In this document: positions 36,931-50,450 of the stretch, piece after piece
Layout of the letters: each line of letters begins with the position of its first letter
Numbering within the stretch: position 1 is the first letter of the stretch
Notes under the pieces: model-generated
What the model saw: the letters and a program-made list of their open reading frames with translations, nothing else
Databases searched by the model: none
What the model was told of the DNA's origin: nothing
Made by a program: the position numbers and the translations under genes
Source: Glandiceps talaboti
Taxonomy: Eukaryota; Hemichordata; Enteropneusta; Spengelidae
Direction of reading: 5' to 3'
DNA: 64,000 bases
Assembly: GCF_964340395.1 (NCBI RefSeq)
Contig: NC_135570.1
Location: 2,540,001 to 2,604,000 of the forward strand

Positions 36931-37694
36931 CCCCTACCACACATAGTACAGTGACAAGTTGACATCATGATCATGTTGGGGTACTGATTTTAGGGTGCGA
37001 CCCAAAAATCTATTTGACTGGATTTCTTGTACCTTATTATATATGTACAGCAGCTACACAAATACGTTTATCCACAGGTGATTCAATACTATTCAGAGTC
37101 TATAATATTAGGAGTTACGTCATTATATTCAACAAAATGGTTTTAAAAAATGTTCAAGTTACATCTAGTGCAGCTTTAAAATATATTTGATGTACATAGT
37201 TCATTAAAATCATCAACAGCCGAATTTACCCTATAAGCAAATATGACATGCTAGAAATATGTATTAATTTCTTGCGATATATCAAAATTTGGTGTTTTCC
37301 TATCCTTCGCAAGAAAATTCATTTTTTATCATTTTGAACTTAACATATATGTTTGTCCTTTATTAGAGGGCATTCACTGAAACCCTGTTTGAGATCTTCT
37401 ATAATTGGAACCAAATACTTCAAACGGAAATGAGTGTCTACATTCAATTAACTTTCCATCAAGGTAATAAACTGTAGAAGTATTTGACCACCCACATAAG
37501 GCCTAAAAATAATTGTGTGGTTTCAATTACACTCAATTTTAGAATAGGTGGGTGGGTAGATTTTGAAAATTAAAAAAAAAAAATAGTTTTTCATGTGAGT
37601 GTCTAGTTCAGGTGGTTAGGCTTTCCTTTGTTTTCCATACGGTTTCTATGATACAATCCACTGAAGTAAATGGAATGTCTTCCTGTTTGACTGA

Positions 37695-38215
37695 TGCAAT
37701 CTTAGATATCACTGTATCAACAATTCTTTTAGTAATCCATACATTTTCATTTTGGTAAAAAATCAGTTTGATCTGAGTTGAGTTGAGTTACAAAATATTA
37801 CAATGTCGGCAACTATTTTTAGTAAATCCGTCCATTTTCATTCCGATAAAAATCAATGCTGTTCAGTTGATCTCATGGCAAGAGTTACAAAATATTACAA
37901 TGTCGGCAACTATTTTTAGTAAATCCGTCCATTTTCATTCCGATAAAAATCAATGCTGTTCAGTTGATCTCATGGCATGAGTTACAAAATATTACAATGT
38001 CGGCAACTATTTTTAGTAAATCCGTCCATTTTCATTCCGATAAAAATCAATGCTGTTCAGTTGATCTCATGGCTGAGCAAGATTGGAATTTACAAAATAT
38101 GACATTATCAGTAATTCTATTTATATTTAAATCAGTAGTTGTTAATTCTGATAAAACAAGTTATGTCCTGATGACCAGATGGCTGAGCAAGATAGAATTT
38201 TATACCAAACATAAT
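37695..38215. repeat. 97-bp tandem repeat
   Basis: Three copies (37785-37881, 37882-37978, 37979-38075) are identical but for the last base. Each begins GAGTTACAAAATATTACAAT. Diverged copies flank them on both sides (about 37695-37784 and 38076-38215). Confidence 0.9.
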
Positions 38216-38952
38216 TGTCTGTTCGGAGAAATGAGATGGGAATCTGAAATCGGTGTGTTGATTTGTCTTGTAAAAGTAACCATGTCCTAAAAACACAATA
38301 CTCCAGAGCAATATACTCTAAGTGTTTGACATCAGGGTTAAATCTATGTATGCAAAGCTTAATAGCAGATTAAACTACTGGTAATCAACACAAACAAATC
38401 ACTGTAAATCACTCAAGATTTTATTCCTTGAGGCCAAGTGAAATAACTCATGCAGTTACTACTACAACCTTTTCAAAAATAGGTATTGAAATTTGTCTTA
38501 TATTTTTATTATATGAGTTATATCACATCTATATTTTGTATCATTATAAATATTATCAAAACAACTGATTTATGTGCAATTTTTCAAGATATTTTACTCA
38601 CCAAAACTAAAGTCAGTGAAGACTATAAGGCATAAAAAAAATTGCATGGTTCCGATTACATTCAATTTTAGAATAGGTGGTGTAGGTAGATATTTATTTT
38701 ATCTTATTATAAAGTTTTTTTCATATGTTAGTGTCTAGTTCAGGTTTTCCATTGTTTTCCAAATGGTCTCTGTGTTGTTTATTTCTTCCTATCAGATGTA
38801 CAGCCATTACAGATTGGAAGAATAGTTTTATATTGTCTTTTTAAGTTGATTCCACATCCACTATTTCTTGTGAGGCTTCATGATTTTTGCGATTTTATCA
38901 TTATTTGCAGTCATTGGTATCACACTAGTACTCAAAATTGTAATAACAATCA

Positions 38953-39172
<220 letters not shown>

Positions 39173-40177
39173 CTATATTCCTAGTACATCTATAGTTGCG
39201 AAGTGCCTTTTAATATTTACATTACATTGTAGTAGCTTATTAAGAAAACAAATTACACATTGTTATTTTTCAATTGATGTAACATTGTTATTATCATGAA
39301 ATACTATGATAGAAATAATAATTATTATTGAATATCAAGCCCAGGTCTACTTACAACATCAATATAATCACTGTTGAAATAAAACGTTTTAGCACGTCAG
39401 TCACAAACCAAGTAGAATAAAATAGGATTTTACTTTCATGTGGGAAAGATAACACATGTGATGTACGTTTTACAACTTCTGAGAGCTTAATAAAACTGAC
39501 ACTGTATCAGCTCAGATTTGTGTGTTTCACAACTTGGTGTCACCTGGGGATCAGTCTGGTTTAATTGGATTTTATAGTTTATGATGTGGACAGCTAGGTT
39601 TATGGATATCCCATAATTTAACCAGGGTATGTGATCAACGTGCCTGGTATGACCTATCAATATCAACACACCAAAATTAAACCATTCTGGTTAGATTTTA
39701 TGACTAGGTAATGTTTTATAGTTTAATCACTTTTGTTTGATAGATTGACACTTTAGTAGCAAGAAATCCATGTGTTTTGTCCATATAGTGTTCATGTTAC
39801 CATAGTTACCTTTACCTCAGTACTTACACCTTTTTACTGGAATGACACTCCTAAATCACAATTCAAATATAAAATGGGAGTTTGAAACTGTTTCCATGTT
39901 AAGTGTTTTCACACAGTCCATAGAGAATAGTGGGTTTTGTTATCACTTACTTTTACCTCAACACTTAAAAGGTCTGCCATGATTAACCAGTACACATATC
40001 TAAACTATTATTCAAATATATTATTATCATATTATGCAAAAATATTGAAATCCAATTAATTTTTTTGAACAGTCCATATTAGTAGCATAGAGGGACTGTT
40101 TTCTATACACAGGAAATCTAAGGAAACTGTAATATTTCTTCTCTATTATTTGTTACCAATCTCTATCTATATCACTT

Positions 40178-40300
40178 ACGTATTAAACCGGAAACAACGA
40201 CAGAAAGAATGAGAGATTTTACAGTCTGCATGGAACATACTACGTAAACCGGAAACAACGACAGAATGAATGAGGAATCTTGCAGACTGGATAAAAAACT
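40178..40300. repeat. Tandem duplication of about 64 bp
   Basis: AAACCGGAAACAACGACAGA occurs at about 40187 and 40247, each followed by AATGAG and later by TGCAGACTGG or CAGTCTGC. Confidence 0.7.
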
Positions 40301-40370
40301 AGTCCAGTCATTCTGTTAACATTTTATAGATACATGACTGTACATATGCTATTAAAATCTCTTTATATGA

Positions 40371-40408
40371 AGGGGGTGGGGTGGGGGATGCAGGTGGCGG
40401 GTGGGGGT
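40371..40408 (+). repeat. G-rich tract with quadruplex potential
   Basis: GGGGG, GGGG, GGGGG, GGG and GGGGG runs with short spacers. Confidence 0.7.
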
Positions 40409-40667
40409 ATTTGTTTTCTACATAAATGACCTCAAGTTATGCACATTTAAGAGGATGAAGTATCAAATAAACAGTCCTATTGATGGTACAAAGTTCTTCA
40501 ATTTTGGTCTGTTTCCAGAGAAAACAGTGTATATTAGCACTTTTCAACTATAGATTCATATCAAAATATCAAAACCCTGATGTACAACAGAAAAGAAAGC
40601 TTTTAGCTAGTTTTAGCACACAGATAAAAATACATAAAAAGTGACTAAGAAGCAATGGATTTTTTAC

Positions 40668-40732
40668 CCGAGACAGCTGGACACTCGTTCTCCTATCCAC
40701 AATGGTGTCATCAATATCTATTGCATTAAAAT
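40668..40732 (-). CDS. Weak candidate exon, possibly PDE5 N-terminal region
   Basis: On the minus strand an acceptor-like ACATTAG and a donor CGG|GTAAAA bracket 65 bases open in one frame, encoding FNAIDIDDTIVDRRTSVQLSR. Residue content looks protein-like and the exon ends in phase 0. However, the polypyrimidine tract is poor and I cannot align it to the PDE5 N-terminus or any other protein. It would need further exons before 35941. Confidence 0.2.
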
Positions 40733-41040
40733 CTAATGTAAGCTTTATATAAACTGTTTGTATAAAGTAGTGAATCATTTGTATGCTGTCTTGCATACTA
40801 ATGTAATGATGCAACATGCTTCTCTATATTCTTTGGTAAATCTTGAATTATCAAGCTTTGACTACTTCAACAGTCTGTCTTCAATACCTATTTATAGCAT
40901 TAGTAGTGCGCCCTCACATGGCAAAAATATGCCATTCCCAGCAATAACTTTGGTCTTTATTTGACAACCTACATGAAATGGACCTGAAATGACAATGCCT
41001 TCAATAGTCAGACCTTATGTGATCCAAACATGCACCTCAA

Positions 41041-41110
41041 TAGATACACAGAAATGACAGCGCCCTGAATAGACCATAAGAAATGACAGCGCCCTCAATA
41101 GACCTATAAA
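41041..41110. repeat. Short tandem repeat with GACAGCGCCCT
   Basis: AAATGACAGCGCCCTCAATAGACC occurs twice, with one base changed, and a third partial copy follows. Confidence 0.7.
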
Positions 41111-41973
41111 ACTGACAATGAAATGAATGGAGTTATCTAAAAGACAACTCGAATTTGACGGTTTGAGAAACTAAATTGTTAAGCTTACTAATAGATAATA
41201 CCTATTATGATGAAGTTGGCAATGCTTCGAGTTTGCATCAAGTTTTTTACAATGACAAAAAACAGCTAACAATGTGACAAGATCTGACACAGTTATTATT
41301 CTAATATTTCAACTTTGTGCCAAGTTTGAAAGAAAATTGTACATGCACACATAAACAGGTGGTTTGAAAGACAGACATATCTCCTCTGGGTAATTTACTT
41401 TCATAATAATAGCCTTTAAGTTACCATTTATGCATCAGATTCTGATTCTGCCAGATTGTAATATTACATCTACAATTTTTATCTTACGTACACTAAACAT
41501 CACAAAAACACAGTACAACCTTTACAATACTGAATAGTACATGTAGCTTCTCTATATAGTGGTCTGAGATGTAGCATATCAACAGAATCCTACTAGAAGA
41601 ATGTCTGTGTGACACTTTTATCGTTATCTGTAAAAAATATTGACATATAGTAATCCTCAAAGCTATTTCTCTCCCTGCAATTACATTAAATAGAAATTAT
41701 CTTATCATTTGCCTGTTTTTTGGTGACAAGTTCTGCTGCAAGGAGTCTATACTCCTATTGTGTTCAGTGTTTGTGGAGTACCAATGGTACCATGTTGGCT
41801 AAATGTTTGTTTTTCAATTCAGGGGCTGTGGTTTAATATCACTTTTGGTCACAAGTAGAATCTTTCATAATTCTCGTATTAAATTGGCCATATGTTCCTG
41901 ATACTTGAATCTGTTTTCTATGTTCTAGTTGGTTCATCTTAAGACAGGAGGTGTAGGTGGGAGAGGGGGTTAG

Positions 41974-41975
<2 letters not shown>

Positions 41976-42004
<29 letters not shown>

Positions 42005-42558
42005 GGGGGGGCTAGGAGATGTGTTGGGTGGAGTTTAGGTGTGTGGGATAGGGTGGGACTAGGTAGGAGATGTGTTGGAGTGGAGTTCAGGTGTGTGGGG
42101 TGGGGTGGAGTTAGTTAGGAAATGTGTTGGAGTGGAGTTTAGGTATGTGGGGTGGGGTGGGGTTAGGTAGGAGATGTGTTGGAGTGGAGTTCAGGTGTGT
42201 GGGGTGGGGTGGAGTTAGCTAGGAGATGTGTTGGGTGGAGTATAGGTGTGTGGGGTGGGGTGGGGTTAGGAGATGTGTTGGAGTGGAGTATAGGTATGTG
42301 GGGTGGGGTGGGGTTAGGTAGGGGATGTGTTGGGTGGAGTTTAGGTGTATAGGGGGGGTAAGGTGGGGTGGGGTGGGATGGGGTTAGGTAGGAGATGTGT
42401 TGGGTGGAGTTTAGGTGTGTGGGGTGGGGTGAGGGGGGTTAGGAGATGTGTTGGTTGGAGTTTAGGTATGTGGGGTGGGGTGGGGTGGGGTTAGATGTAT
42501 GTTGGGGTGGAGTTTAGGTATGTGGGGTGGGGTGGGGTTAGATGTGTGTTGTGGTGGA
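41976..42558 (+). repeat. G-rich minisatellite of about 50-bp units
   Basis: After a GT run and a 24-base G homopolymer (41988-42011), units with GATGTGTTGGAGTGGAGTT and GTGTGGGGTGGGGTGGGG recur about ten times. Purine/T biased with almost no C. Copy length varies, so the array is old or unstable. Confidence 0.92.
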
Positions 42559-43007
42559 GTTATGGGTAGCGGTAAGTCACAGTCACATAATTGTAGATGT
42601 AGTGTATGTGAATAAGTAATTGAAGGTAAATTAGTCTCCATTTCAAAACATTCAAGGACAAACAACAGGTTTCAAGAAGAACAGAAAAACAGATCAATCA
42701 AAAAACATTTAGATAATAAATGCTGTCTGAAGGACAAACGATTATCTAACAGATATTTAATGTAATAAAGTCAATGTTCGATTAGTTGACTATCATGGCA
42801 GTGAAGGTGACCTTGGCATTAAGTCCTTTCATTGTAACAACATTGTGACTAACATTTCAATTTTTTCCCCAGTATTACTAAAAAGTAGATGTAAAGTGTC
42901 CATATGCCTGATCAGCAAACAGAATATTGAATTTAACAATATCTCTATTTCCTTCAACTTTGATGGTGTACTTTTTACATTTTCCCCAGCGTCAAATGAA
43001 TTCGTTG

Positions 43008-43055
43008 TGTGTCAGTGGCGAGTCAAATTGGCTTAGAGGGCACATTGACTGTACA
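43008..43055 (-). repeat. Dispersed repeat end
   Basis: Read on the minus strand, GTGCCCTCTAAGCCAATTTG followed by A-CGCCACTGACACAC matches the left end of the element at 60807. Only this end was recognised here. Confidence 0.55.
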
Positions 43056-43949
43056 GAATGGAGATTCCTTGACAAGGTATAAGAGTAGACTAGTTTCTAT
43101 ACTGTATAATCCTTACCATTTACACCACCACCATTCACAGTATAGTCAAATTCGTTACTCTAGAAGTCCTGAGATACAACTTTTTGTGCTGATTGAGGGA
43201 CTTCGACCAGACGTGGTTTAGTTAGAAACCACACTGGCATGAGAGTCATACGACCAATACAGTCTATATAATTTGGATGTTAATATTCGGAGTAGATTTG
43301 AAGATTATCAACCCTCCCTTAAGTCAATATCTGGCAGAATGACAGGTTGTGTATATCATGTTTATTGATTAATACCAATTTTCAAGTATCCTAACTTTAT
43401 CAACAGGCAGTTTATCATCTCCTATCTAAGTAAGCCTATCTTTACAAAAATACACTCTAGAGTCTATATACTAGTAGTAGTTGACAGTTTGTAAGTTATT
43501 TCAATTGCAAAGTGAGCAAAAAATGGACTCCAAACTAGCAGCAGACGTGAATAAATTGATTTATGGCAACCTCCTTGTTGTGGTATGACTCTGCATAGTA
43601 AAACTAATAACAAGTATGTACTTGAGTAGTATTTTTCAACACTTTAGGAGGATCTGGGTCACGTGTACCTGGGTACATATCAGTAATATATTACCTGCTT
43701 GTTATTTACAATTTAACATGGTACATGCCGGTACCAAGAGACCGTGAAATCGCCCTTGATAAATCTGACCTGGAATTTGATCTCCTCAAAGTCATCAAGT
43801 GTGACTTTTTTTGTCCAACTTTACAATTAGACCCTATAAAAAATTAGAACTGCTTTAATTTGTGTATCATCAACACCAAATACTACATCTGCAGGAATAT
43901 TTTGGTGTATGAATATACTAGAGATGTGCACATATCTGAAACAACATGT

Positions 43950-44240
43950 TTATTCCAACACTAGGTAGCAAGTTTGGCATACAAACCTTGCACAATGATT
44001 AGCACATATGATACAGCTCATTTTCAGTCAATAAAACCACATAGTAGAAACACTACAGGGGGGTGTTATATGTATTTAGCCAGTCTCACATACAAACTGA
44101 GCACAAATGTAATGATGTATATGTATAAATATAGCTAATTTTCTGTGTATCAAAAAAAAACAATGATGTATATTCCTAACACTAGAGGGAGCTATACTGT
44201 TCATAGCTAGCTTGGAATATAAACCTTGCACAATGATGAG
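43950..44240. repeat. Degenerate tandem repeat of about 110-130 bp
   Basis: Three copies with CAACACTA(G), then GCAAGTTTGGCATACAAACC or a variant, then TTGCACAATGAT. Well diverged. Confidence 0.6.
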
Positions 44241-45337
44241 TAAAATTTGTGGCTTGCATTTTCTGTCAAGGAAACAACCATACAGTTTAACACATATCAT
44301 ATTTTGTAACACTTTCTTCTTTCTGAATGAATTATTAAGTATATAAATAACAGGGCATATTATACTTCACTATGGATAGATAAATTTCTCACTCTTTTTT
44401 ATTAGATAATTTTGTCACAAATATCAGTGACAGACTATTGTGATAAACTCTACTTACTAACACTCTTTACTGCTTGATGGCTCTACAACAGTACAAATCG
44501 ATAATTTATTTTTCATTTCTTTTTGTATTTCATACTGACTTTGCTTGAACTAGTCGCCATGTACCAGTCACACAGATTAATTCTGCAAACAGACAGTCTT
44601 TATATCCAGTTACAACAAATCGCTACATGACGACTGTACTATTGAAAAGCCCTGTGTTACACACGTCATCAACGTGATTCAGTGCTTCAAAAGTTCTTAA
44701 TAGCCACAAAGTCTGTTTTCATCAAGATTACGTGACTACGCACTTTATGTACATTAAAATTCACTTGAGAGTACACCATCAACTTAACATAAATGTCAAC
44801 GAGAAAAGAGATAGCACAGGTTCCATGTCTGACATATTCTAAATTGTTGAAAAAGTTCTTTTTTATATTTGAAGTGCCGATTTCAAGACCACTTGTGTGA
44901 TTTCATTTCAGCTGAGTACACTCACGTAAACTCCTTGATGGTTCTTATGTAATCTTTGCACACATTCCATTTAATAAATTGTAGCCTTGTTATAGAAAAG
45001 TAGTACGGGATATGAAAAATGTCATTATACTGAAGTGTTGAAACATGTTGTATTTCAATAACCATACGGTATCAGTATTGAAATCACTCTGCTGGAACTC
45101 ATTGCATGTGGTCATGCAATTGTACCTTTCTCTCTTGGGTAATTGTTAAGACTCCAACCTCTTATAACCACCGCAGAAATAAATAGGTTACCAAGACATG
45201 TCAAAATCTGAGCCTGCTCTGTGATGATATTCTACATCGTCATAAACCACACACTCTTTAACGGCACCGTCCAAGACACACTGTCACATGTTAACAGCTT
45301 ATTTCGCACTCTCACAGAAGAAATAATTACAGCTCTG

Positions 45338-45480
45338 GTTTGTGAGAATAATATTCGATAGCTTCTTTGTTCCAATGACTTGTGCATGCCTGTGACATAG
45401 ACACAGGTTGTGGTGACATTGATAGAACAACCAGGGTATATAATCCATATTTTCTGTTCAAATACAATAACTTGGTTAGC
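45338..45480 (-). repeat. Dispersed hairpin-family repeat, partial copy
   Basis: Contains GTGACATAGACACAGGTTGT, then TGACATTGATAGAACAACCAGGGTA. This matches the right part of the 58324 element (GACGTAGACACGTGTT, GAACGACCAGGGTACATATT). It accounts for much of a 165-codon open frame on the minus strand (45232-45729). Confidence 0.55.
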
Positions 45481-46189
45481 ACAGGGTATAAAACATCCTA
45501 GTAGTCTCTGAGTCCAATCAGCTGATATGATGAAAGAATGATGATGAAGATTAATTACATAGACTAAACAAAAAAACCATTCCCTGCTGCAAACATCTTT
45601 ATTTCTACCCAATTCCATCATAGCATTTCCACTGAAATGATATTTCTGATTCTCCGTTTCCTTGGAAACAAAAGCAATTATCCTCCTCTGTTTTGTCTTG
45701 ACTAGGCAACTTGATAACAATAACGCCACATTAGTTTGCTTGATGAGTGTCTATATAGCCATGCTGTACTAGGCTGACATTATCAGACAACATTTCCCAC
45801 AGACATTTCACCACTATAAATTGACAGCATTGATGGTGATTATAATCCTGCCAAGTTTTGACATTTCACGTTTGAAAAAATTGATTTATGATAATTTTAT
45901 GGTTGGCTTTTGAGAACAATACTTGTAAGCACAGCTGAAAGCTGAGACAGACTCTGTCAATATGATCAACATTTTATGACCTGGATTGAGTTCGAGTAAA
46001 TGGATATTAAAACTTAAGATAGGTCATCTATCAATCAGTCTGATATTTAACGTTTTGGTATGAATTACTTATCACACTTTGTGATTATTCATGTTTTGGT
46101 ATGAATTATTTATCACACTTTGTGATTATTCATGTCTTGGGGACTAATAATATCACCTGACATTGCATGTTAATACATACAGAAGTATT

Positions 46190-46625
46190 CAGCTGTCTCA
46201 TAATTTCTGTGTTCTCTCTGAATGAGGTATTAACAGGGGTACTCAGCCATCTCGTAATTTCTGTGTTCTCTCTGAACAAGGTAACAGGGATACTCAGCCA
46301 TCTCGTAATTTCTGTGTTCTCTCTGAACAAGGTAACAGGGACAGCCCTCTTGTAATTTCTGTGTTTTCCCGGAACAAAATAAAAGGGACATATATAGCTC
46401 TCATAATTTCTGTGTTCTCCCGGAACAAGGTGGAACACTGAGTTCTCTTGTAATTTCTGCATTCTCTCTGAACAAAATAACAGGGACATCCAGCACTCAT
46501 AATTTCTGTGTTCTCTCTGAACAACCAGGTAACAGGGTATACTGAGCCTTCTCGTAATTTCTGTGTTCTCTCTCAACAAAGTAACAGAATATACTGAGCA
46601 CTCTTGTAATTTCTGTGAAATGATG
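46190..46625. repeat. Tandem repeat of about 50 bp, nine copies
   Basis: Unit contains TAATTTCTGTGTTCTCTCTG then AACAAGGTAACAGGG. Spacing varies (54, 51, 47 and so on). Open frames on both strands come from the repeats. Confidence 0.92.
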
Positions 46626-46841
46626 GAACAATCGCACCCTCATTTGCATACAGGTTTGTGGTAATGCATTGCAGGCATAGTGCATATACTAACACAGTAT
46701 GTACACTTACTAATGCCAGCAATCATTGGTACACACAAAATAATTGTAAATCATTTTCCTTTTTTTAATCATGTCTGAACAAAATCTAGTCGGTACGAAT
46801 TTGACATAAATTGTGCCACACTATCAGCTATCACTCACGTC

Positions 46842-47165
46842 ATGGTTTAGAAGCCTGATAGGGCTGAACAACATGACATACCTTACAGTGGTTTAGAAGT
46901 CTGATAGAGCGGAACAACATGACATTACCTTGCAGTGGTTTAGAAGAATGATAGGGCTGAACAACATGACATATCTTACAATGGTTTAGAAGTCTGATAG
47001 GACTGAACAACATGACATATCTTACAGTGGTTTAGAAGTCTGATCGGGCTGAACAACATGACATATCTTACAGTGGTTTAGAAGTCTGATAGAATGGAAC
47101 AACATGACATTGCAGTGGTTTAGAAGTCTGATAGGGCTGAACAACATGACATATCTTACAATGTA
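46842..47165. repeat. 46-bp tandem repeat, seven copies
   Basis: Unit GTGGTTTAGAAGTCTGATAG plus GGCTGAACAACATGACATATCTTACA with minor variation. Only 217 bases from the preceding array. Confidence 0.93.
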
Positions 47166-48298
47166 AGCAAAATCAAGATCATTCCCATCACAAGAAATAT
47201 ACAATGGCTATATAGGCCTGATACTGTATGTGCTACATCTACATGTAAATGCACTAGATTTTAGCAGGAAATGTATTTTCAATGACAAAGTGACGCCAGG
47301 AAGCCTCAGTATAGGAGATGAAAGTATTAAAGCTTGAGATTTGACACTTGAGTGGTGTTTCCCATCATTTAAATACAACTCCATTTAGAGATCTTACGGT
47401 ACTTTACGTATTTAACGCTCAATATGCGAAACACGTTTTTAGTGCCGTTCATCCCATCATCCTTTTAGCAGTATAAGTGGCTCTAATTCAACAAATATCT
47501 TTCACCGACAAATGTATAAAAATTTGATTTAATGATACAGCAAAAGAAATATGGAGTACTAAATAGGTAGAGATTTGTGCGACCACTTGACCAGAGAAAT
47601 GTATTACAACATTTTTGAATTAAATGGTAAGGCTGCTAGTATTGTTAGATTGAACTGTCAATATGCAATAGTCAAGTAGTTGTAGAATGATTACAAGATT
47701 TATAGACCTACAGTTGGCAGAATTCTGTACAGTAGGTTTTCTAGCTTAGTAGACTTACAATAGAAAATTTACAGTTTTACCTAGGGTAGGTGTGCAGGGA
47801 TTTTATTTTATTTTATGTTATCTTTTTCATGGTTTTTGTTTATGAAAAATATTGCTTCGACCCCAAAACAAACAAAACGTCGGTCAGAGTACACCCTCTG
47901 TGATACTTTCACTTGTTCATGAAATATGTTTAGACATCACCGGGGAGAGAAAACACATATACATAGAGGTCAAGAAAACAAAGACTTTTCTTTACATGTA
48001 AATGTTTAGGGTCGGAGTCTTAAACTAGGGTCGGTTGATTTATTGGAAACACACAATATTTTTATTTGGCCTTATTAAAGATTTGCACTGCTATTACAGT
48101 GTTACTAGCAGTAATGGCTTTTTACTAAAATTTTTAACACTGTCAACACAATTCTCATGTAATACATCTGAGTATAGTTACATTCCTGGCATGTAATCAA
48201 AGCAGAATATTGCTATGTTCTTTTAAATCGGCAATATGGCTGAGAATTAGGTATTTATTTTGGATTTTTAATCGATAGAACAACTTTGTGAAAAATCA

Positions 48299-48449
48299 AT
48301 GTGAAATAACATATACCAAGTCCTTGTTTGTAACTCAACAAATTGCACAATGTGTAAAATGTTTATCTTACATAAAATAACAAACTTTTAACATTTTTTG
48401 CAATTTATTGCGTTACAAACAAGGACTTGGTATTTATGTTATTTCACAT
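48299..48449. repeat. Inverted repeat with arms of about 50 bp
   Basis: ATGTGAAATAACATATACCA (from 48299) is inverted at the right end, and the core ACCAAGTCCTTGTTTGTAAC is matched exactly by GTTACAAACAAGGACTTGGT. The loop is about 50 bases. It may be a MITE, but no second copy was seen. Confidence 0.8.
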
Positions 48450-49226
48450 TATATATAAATATAACAGAGTCCATGAACATTCATTCTCATAAGAAATAGA
48501 AACAAATTATTGTTCTATAATTGACATTAAATGTACTGGACATCTATGAGGTGACGACACCCAGGTAGTCCGGATGCCAACGTGGTCTCTAAACCACGTC
48601 AATGGAAGATCATAATGATTCTGCATAGGGACTAGACTAACACCCAGGGGGCATGAATAACAACTATGGTGATCAAAATTGTTTTTGTGCAAATTATTTC
48701 TTCATCAAAGAAAAATAAACTCTCATAGTATATTTCTTGAGGCTAAACTAATTAGGTTGGGTTGGAATACTAAATTTATCCTTGGGCCATGAGACTATGA
48801 GAAGGGCTTGTACTTAGCTGTGCCTGTGTAAATCACTATAATATCAAAGTGCAGGCGTATCAAAGCGTATCAAAGCGCAGGCGTCACGACACTTGAGAGT
48901 ATTTAAACATGACTTCACATGGAGATGAAGGAAGGTGACATATGAAGTACTTAAGTCGTTTTCACACCAGGAATCTAATTGTTCACAATTTGCCATATAT
49001 CACAGTATGTACACTGAATACAAAAGTAGAGGTGTGTATATACTAACTGTGTGTGTAATCTGTAAGTTATAAAGAACTGATCGACTGCTAGACATTGGAT
49101 TTGTAAAAACAAGTTCACCATTAATTACACCACAGTTTTAATTGTTCTGTCACAATTTGCTATATACTAGTATCATGTACACTGAGTACAACACTAGGTG
49201 TGTGTATACCAACTCATTTTGTGGAC

Positions 49227-49600
49227 GAGTCATGATGAGCAAATGGTTAGAGTGGCCGGCTTGGAATCTGCAGGTTGGAGGTTCAAGCCCCATCGCTGCT
49301 GTTTGTTTCTGAGTGGTTAAAGTCCTTGGGCAAGATTTGAACCACGACTTTGCCTCAGTCAACCCAGCTGTATAATTGGGGACCTGGTAGGATATAGGTT
49401 GCAATGTGAAGGCTTTAATCCTATGCACCTAAATGGCTGCAATGGATTGTATCCTTCCAGGGAGTTGAGGAAGTATAAAGGGTCGTGCGTTGTGTCGATA
49501 TAGATCTGAGCCAGGGGGTAATAATTGTAAAGTGCTTTGAGCACAGAGTGGGAAAGCGGTATATAAAATTTTAAAACTAACATTATTACTATCATTATTT
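49227..49600 (+). mobile_element. tRNA-derived SINE, copy 1
   Basis: The head contains an RNA polymerase III A box (TGGTTAGAGTGGCCG, 49244) and B box (GGTTCAAGCC, 49280) at tRNA-like spacing. A shared body and a LINE-like tail follow (GTGCTTTGAGCACAGAGTGG, then GGTATATAA) ending in ATT repeats. About 90% like the copy at 54298 over its length by eye. Confidence 0.85.
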
Positions 49601-50450
49601 TATACAGTATGCCATTTTCACAATCCACAACACATGTTGTGCAGGGGGTGTCTGTTAAGCACTAGGTCAGGTTAGTGGTTTGTTTTTACGATGATGTACA
49701 ATGCAGGATTTGCAAAAAAGAAATCTACCATTTAATACACCAAATTTTTAATTGTTCACAATTTGCTATATATCATGTATACACATAGTCTAGAGAGGAA
49801 TTTACTCTCACTTTCCTCTACATAGGATATATTCATTCAATTCTTCACCCAACATTTCTGAATTGTGTTATTGTACAGATGGAATATCAAAATGTAATAT
49901 CTTTGCAATAGTCATTACATGATTACTAATTATTATAACAAGTTACACATATCTGAATAATTAAAAGAGAGTAAACCACAAGACCAATTTGCAGTAATAC
50001 GTAATATAATATAAGACAACATGGTAAGACTGATTAGATCATAAGATATTAATATGTGAATATAACCTACATTTGTCCACCAACCATGACTATTCATCAA
50101 CCATGACTATTCATCAACCATGCATACATAATTTCATACATTTTATGCCCTGACTCCTATTGTAGGTTAGATATGGAAATACTTGTAGTCACGTTTCTGC
50201 AAAAGTTCATATTATTTGATGATATACAAGGTTCCCTCCAGAGTTTCAATATTTTCTCAGTATTAAATCATGCAAACACACGTGATAACTTTTAGAGCTG
50301 TACTTACGGTGTATTTTTTTCACTGTTGTCTTAGACCTTTTTAGTATCCTGATGAAGATTATCTGTCTACATCATCATTATACCCCTTGTTACATCAAGG
50401 AGGTGACATCAAATATACAAGAGTTGTAAAAATGAACTGCACTTTCCTTG

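Noticed and set aside
39355-39370. 16-base microexon on the minus strand (DYIDV)
   Set aside because: Acceptor and GTAAGT donor are good, but 16 bases give no homology and it does not supply the expected NIPDAY-type end before DPRFN.
45232-45729. 165-codon minus-strand frame
   Set aside because: Overlaps a dispersed repeat (45338-45480) whose other copies are broken in frame; no recognisable domain and no splice or promoter context.
46130-46685. 149-codon minus-strand frame over tandem repeats
   Set aside because: Repeat-derived; spacing between copies changes frame repeatedly.
46842-47165. Regular repeats suggesting a CRISPR array
   Set aside because: Units are directly adjacent with no unique spacers, and the genome is eukaryotic.
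49227-49300. tRNA gene
   Set aside because: A and B boxes are present but the cloverleaf does not close and the sequence continues into a SINE body; same for 54298-54370.
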